Position numbers and translations under genes: made by a program | Notes under the pieces: model-generated | Told to the model about the DNA's origin: nothing | What the model saw: only the letters and a program-made list of their open reading frames with translations | Database searches by the model: none | In this document: positions 62,661-64,000 of the stretch, in pieces | Position numbering within the stretch: the stretch's first letter is position 1 | How the letters are laid out: each line of letters opens with the position of its first letter | Assembly (NCBI GenBank): GCA_033344775.1 | Contig: JAWPMT010000002.1 | Span: 434,001-498,000 of the forward strand | Reading direction: 5' to 3' | DNA: 64,000 nucleotides | DNA from: Cytophagales bacterium | Lineage (GTDB): Bacteria > Bacteroidota > Bacteroidia > Cytophagales > Cyclobacteriaceae

Positions 62661-62790
62661 AAAAAGGATTTGTGTGAATTAAGCAGAAACCAAAATTAAA
62701 ATCCGAGCAATTGGATTGGAGCACTGAAGTTTCTAATCCAAATGATCATATCAAGGATTCAGGTGATACTATTTTGTTGGTAGAATTAAT

Positions 62791-64000
62791 TCACGCTCCA
62801 TCGTATGCCGCATGGGTTTGTACACGAGAAATCATCTTAAAATTTCTTTTGAAAAATAATTTAGTCGAAGATTCGACACCTTCTCTTATGCAACTGGCCA
62901 AAAACCTAATGTTCATTGATAAATCTTCTTTTACCTTTCCATTTTGTTTAGCCTTCTCAATAATAACCATAGACAATAATCCAAAAGCAAAACTAACTTC
63001 CGGAATCAACCGAATTATGAAATTTCGAGTTTTGGTCAAGAAAGGATCACTCTTACCGGGAATAAGACTGTCCAGCTTTTCCATGTTTGCCCCAAGAATA
63101 TATTCATTTAGCAAATCTTTCAATGTAGCTAGACCATTTTTGATTTTTTCAAAATCTTCATTTTGAGGTTTTAGTCCAACAACTCTGTTTATTTGAGAGA
63201 TAGTATTTTGTTTCGTGAATGTTCCTTTTATCCTAAATTCATCTTCAGCAAGCCAATTAATAAGAAAATCAATGTATTGACTCACAGAGTATTGGATAAA
63301 GTCATCAAATTGAATTTTATCTATAGCGTTTGAGAGTTCAAGAATTAAATCAGGGTCAATTCCGGTTTTGAAGCTAATTTCTTTTGACCAAATAAGGTTT
63401 TCGGATAACGAATCCATCTCATTTCTTCTATCGAGAAGTTTTTGAACTTGGAAATCAAATGTTTCTTCCTGATTTAACTGAACTGCTTTGAATGAATAGA
63501 AAGAATTCTTTAACATTTGTTTTGTTTCATTCTCTGAAATGTTTTCAGGTTTGAAACGATATAATGAATTGATTTCTGCTGTTGTCAAATCATGAGAGTC
63601 ATCTTGAAGTGAATCCAGAAAAAACTCCAAAGGGTCTTCTACCTTAAGGCATTGATCACTTTTTGAGAAAATTTCATTTTTTAAATCCCACCATCTTGGT
63701 GAAATGTTACTTCCATCTATAGTTACAATTTCTCCGGGTATTACGATCACTCCACCTTGTGATGAAAGACCTGCTCGACCTGCACGGCCAGCAGCATTTA
63801 GAAGTTCGTGGGGAGGAATTCGCTCTCTAAAATTAGTGTCATCGTTATATCTATCATCACCAGCTATTATTACCATTTCCGCTGGTAGATTTATCCCTTG
63901 TGCTAGAGTTGCAGTGGCAACTAATACAATTGAGCCTTGTTCCGCTCTGAAATAATTCTCAATTAAGCTGCGTTCTATCGGAAGAAGGAGGCCATGGTGA
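62791..64000 (-). CDS. DEAD/DEAH-box helicase, C-terminal part (runs off right edge)
   Basis: The frame is open from 62791 to the window end (about 402 codons seen). From the edge it reads HHGLLLPIERSLIENYF, then SIVLVATATLAQGINLPAE (helicase motif V) and ELLNAAGRAGRAGL (motif VI), so this is the RecA2 domain of a superfamily 2 helicase, Ski2-like in its GRAGR motif. A ~300-residue helical C-terminal region follows. ATG 63876 is internal and not the start. It may belong to the same mobile element or to a defence gene pair whose partner is outside the window. Confidence 0.8.
   Translation of the reverse strand, partial: HHGLLLPIERSLIENYFRAEQGSIVLVATATLAQGINLPAEMVIIAGDDRYNDDTNFRERIPPHELLNAAGRAGRAGLSSQGGVIVIPGEIVTIDGSNISPRWWDLKNEIFSKSDQCLKVEDPLEFFLDSLQDDSHDLTTAEINSLYRFKPENISENETKQMLKNSFYSFKAVQLNQEETFDFQVQKLLDRRNEMDSLSENLIWSKEISFKTGIDPDLILELSNAIDKIQFDDFIQYSVSQYIDFLINWLAEDEFRIKGTFTKQNTISQINRVVGLKPQNEDFEKIKNGLATLKDLLNEYILGANMEKLDSLIPGKSDPFLTKTRNFIIRLIPEVSFAFGLLSMVIIEKAKQNGKVKEDLSMNIRFLASCIREGVESSTKLFFKRNFKMISRVQTHAAYDGA

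Noticed and set aside
62791-64000. Hachiman-type HamB helicase
   Set aside because: Only the RecA2 and C-terminal part is visible and no HamA-like gene is in the window, so the assignment cannot be supported.

Overview
The window is AT-rich, gene-dense DNA that looks like a Bacteroidota chromosome (Cytophagia-like is an inference; no rRNA or marker gene is present). Supporting signs are many lipoproteins with a short lipobox, start codons without strong Shine-Dalgarno sites, a TAnnTTTG-type -7 box, double-glycine peptides with a C39 transporter, TlpA and beta-propeller lipoproteins beside a short secreted peptide, paired Bacteroidota-type RHS proteins, and a truncated Bacteroidota-type alpha-2-macroglobulin.

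Layout. 1-1.8 kb: 5' part of a methyltransferase-like gene with an inserted ParB-like domain and a long structured leader. 2.1-8.5 kb: class II bacteriocin-like locus (TlpA lipoprotein, HlyD adaptor, C39-peptidase ABC exporter, two GG-leader precursors, a perfect hairpin, a small membrane protein that may be immunity). 8.5-17.2 kb: mobile-element module (glycosyltransferase, Rep-like winged-helix protein, divergent small regulators, large serine recombinase) ending at a 155-bp tandem duplication built from a scrambled tRNA-Met 3' half plus terminator, the likely attachment site. 17.3-20 kb: membrane/zinc-finger-like protein and an FG-GAP protein that stops in mid-repeat.

20.3-37 kb: a second peptide-related locus: transglutaminase-like lipoprotein, signal peptidase I, O-antigen-ligase/TPR protein, thioredoxin-like lipoprotein, beta-propeller lipoprotein and an NVEALA-like Cys-rich secreted peptide, followed by one adaptor with two RND permeases and a LolC/E-type permease without its ATPase. 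37-50.4 kb: decayed alpha-2-macroglobulin gene, retropepsin-like membrane protease beside a decayed GG-leader peptide gene, TPR protein, a lipoprotein metalloprotease (HELGH) with three tandem paralogous lipoproteins sharing a DYQNAE tail, then an XRE-controlled cluster of small genes. 50.4-58 kb: a two-gene RHS module; the second protein ends in a metzincin protease tip and overlaps a small lipoprotein that may be its immunity protein.

58-64 kb: second mobile-element-like block: GIY-YIG protein, PAPS-reductase-like protein lacking its N-terminal PP-loop, a methyltransferase-like protein carrying seven exact-length 37-residue repeats, its leader (homologous to the one at 1.5-1.8 kb), and the C-terminal part of a DEAD/DEAH helicase running off the right edge. 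The two methyltransferase-like genes are direct repeats about 61 kb apart, so the window is bracketed by sequences that could recombine.

The recurring theme is secreted peptides and toxins with their processing enzymes and exporters, between mobile-element segments, with several decayed genes at the joins. All functional assignments come from reading motifs; no database search was run.
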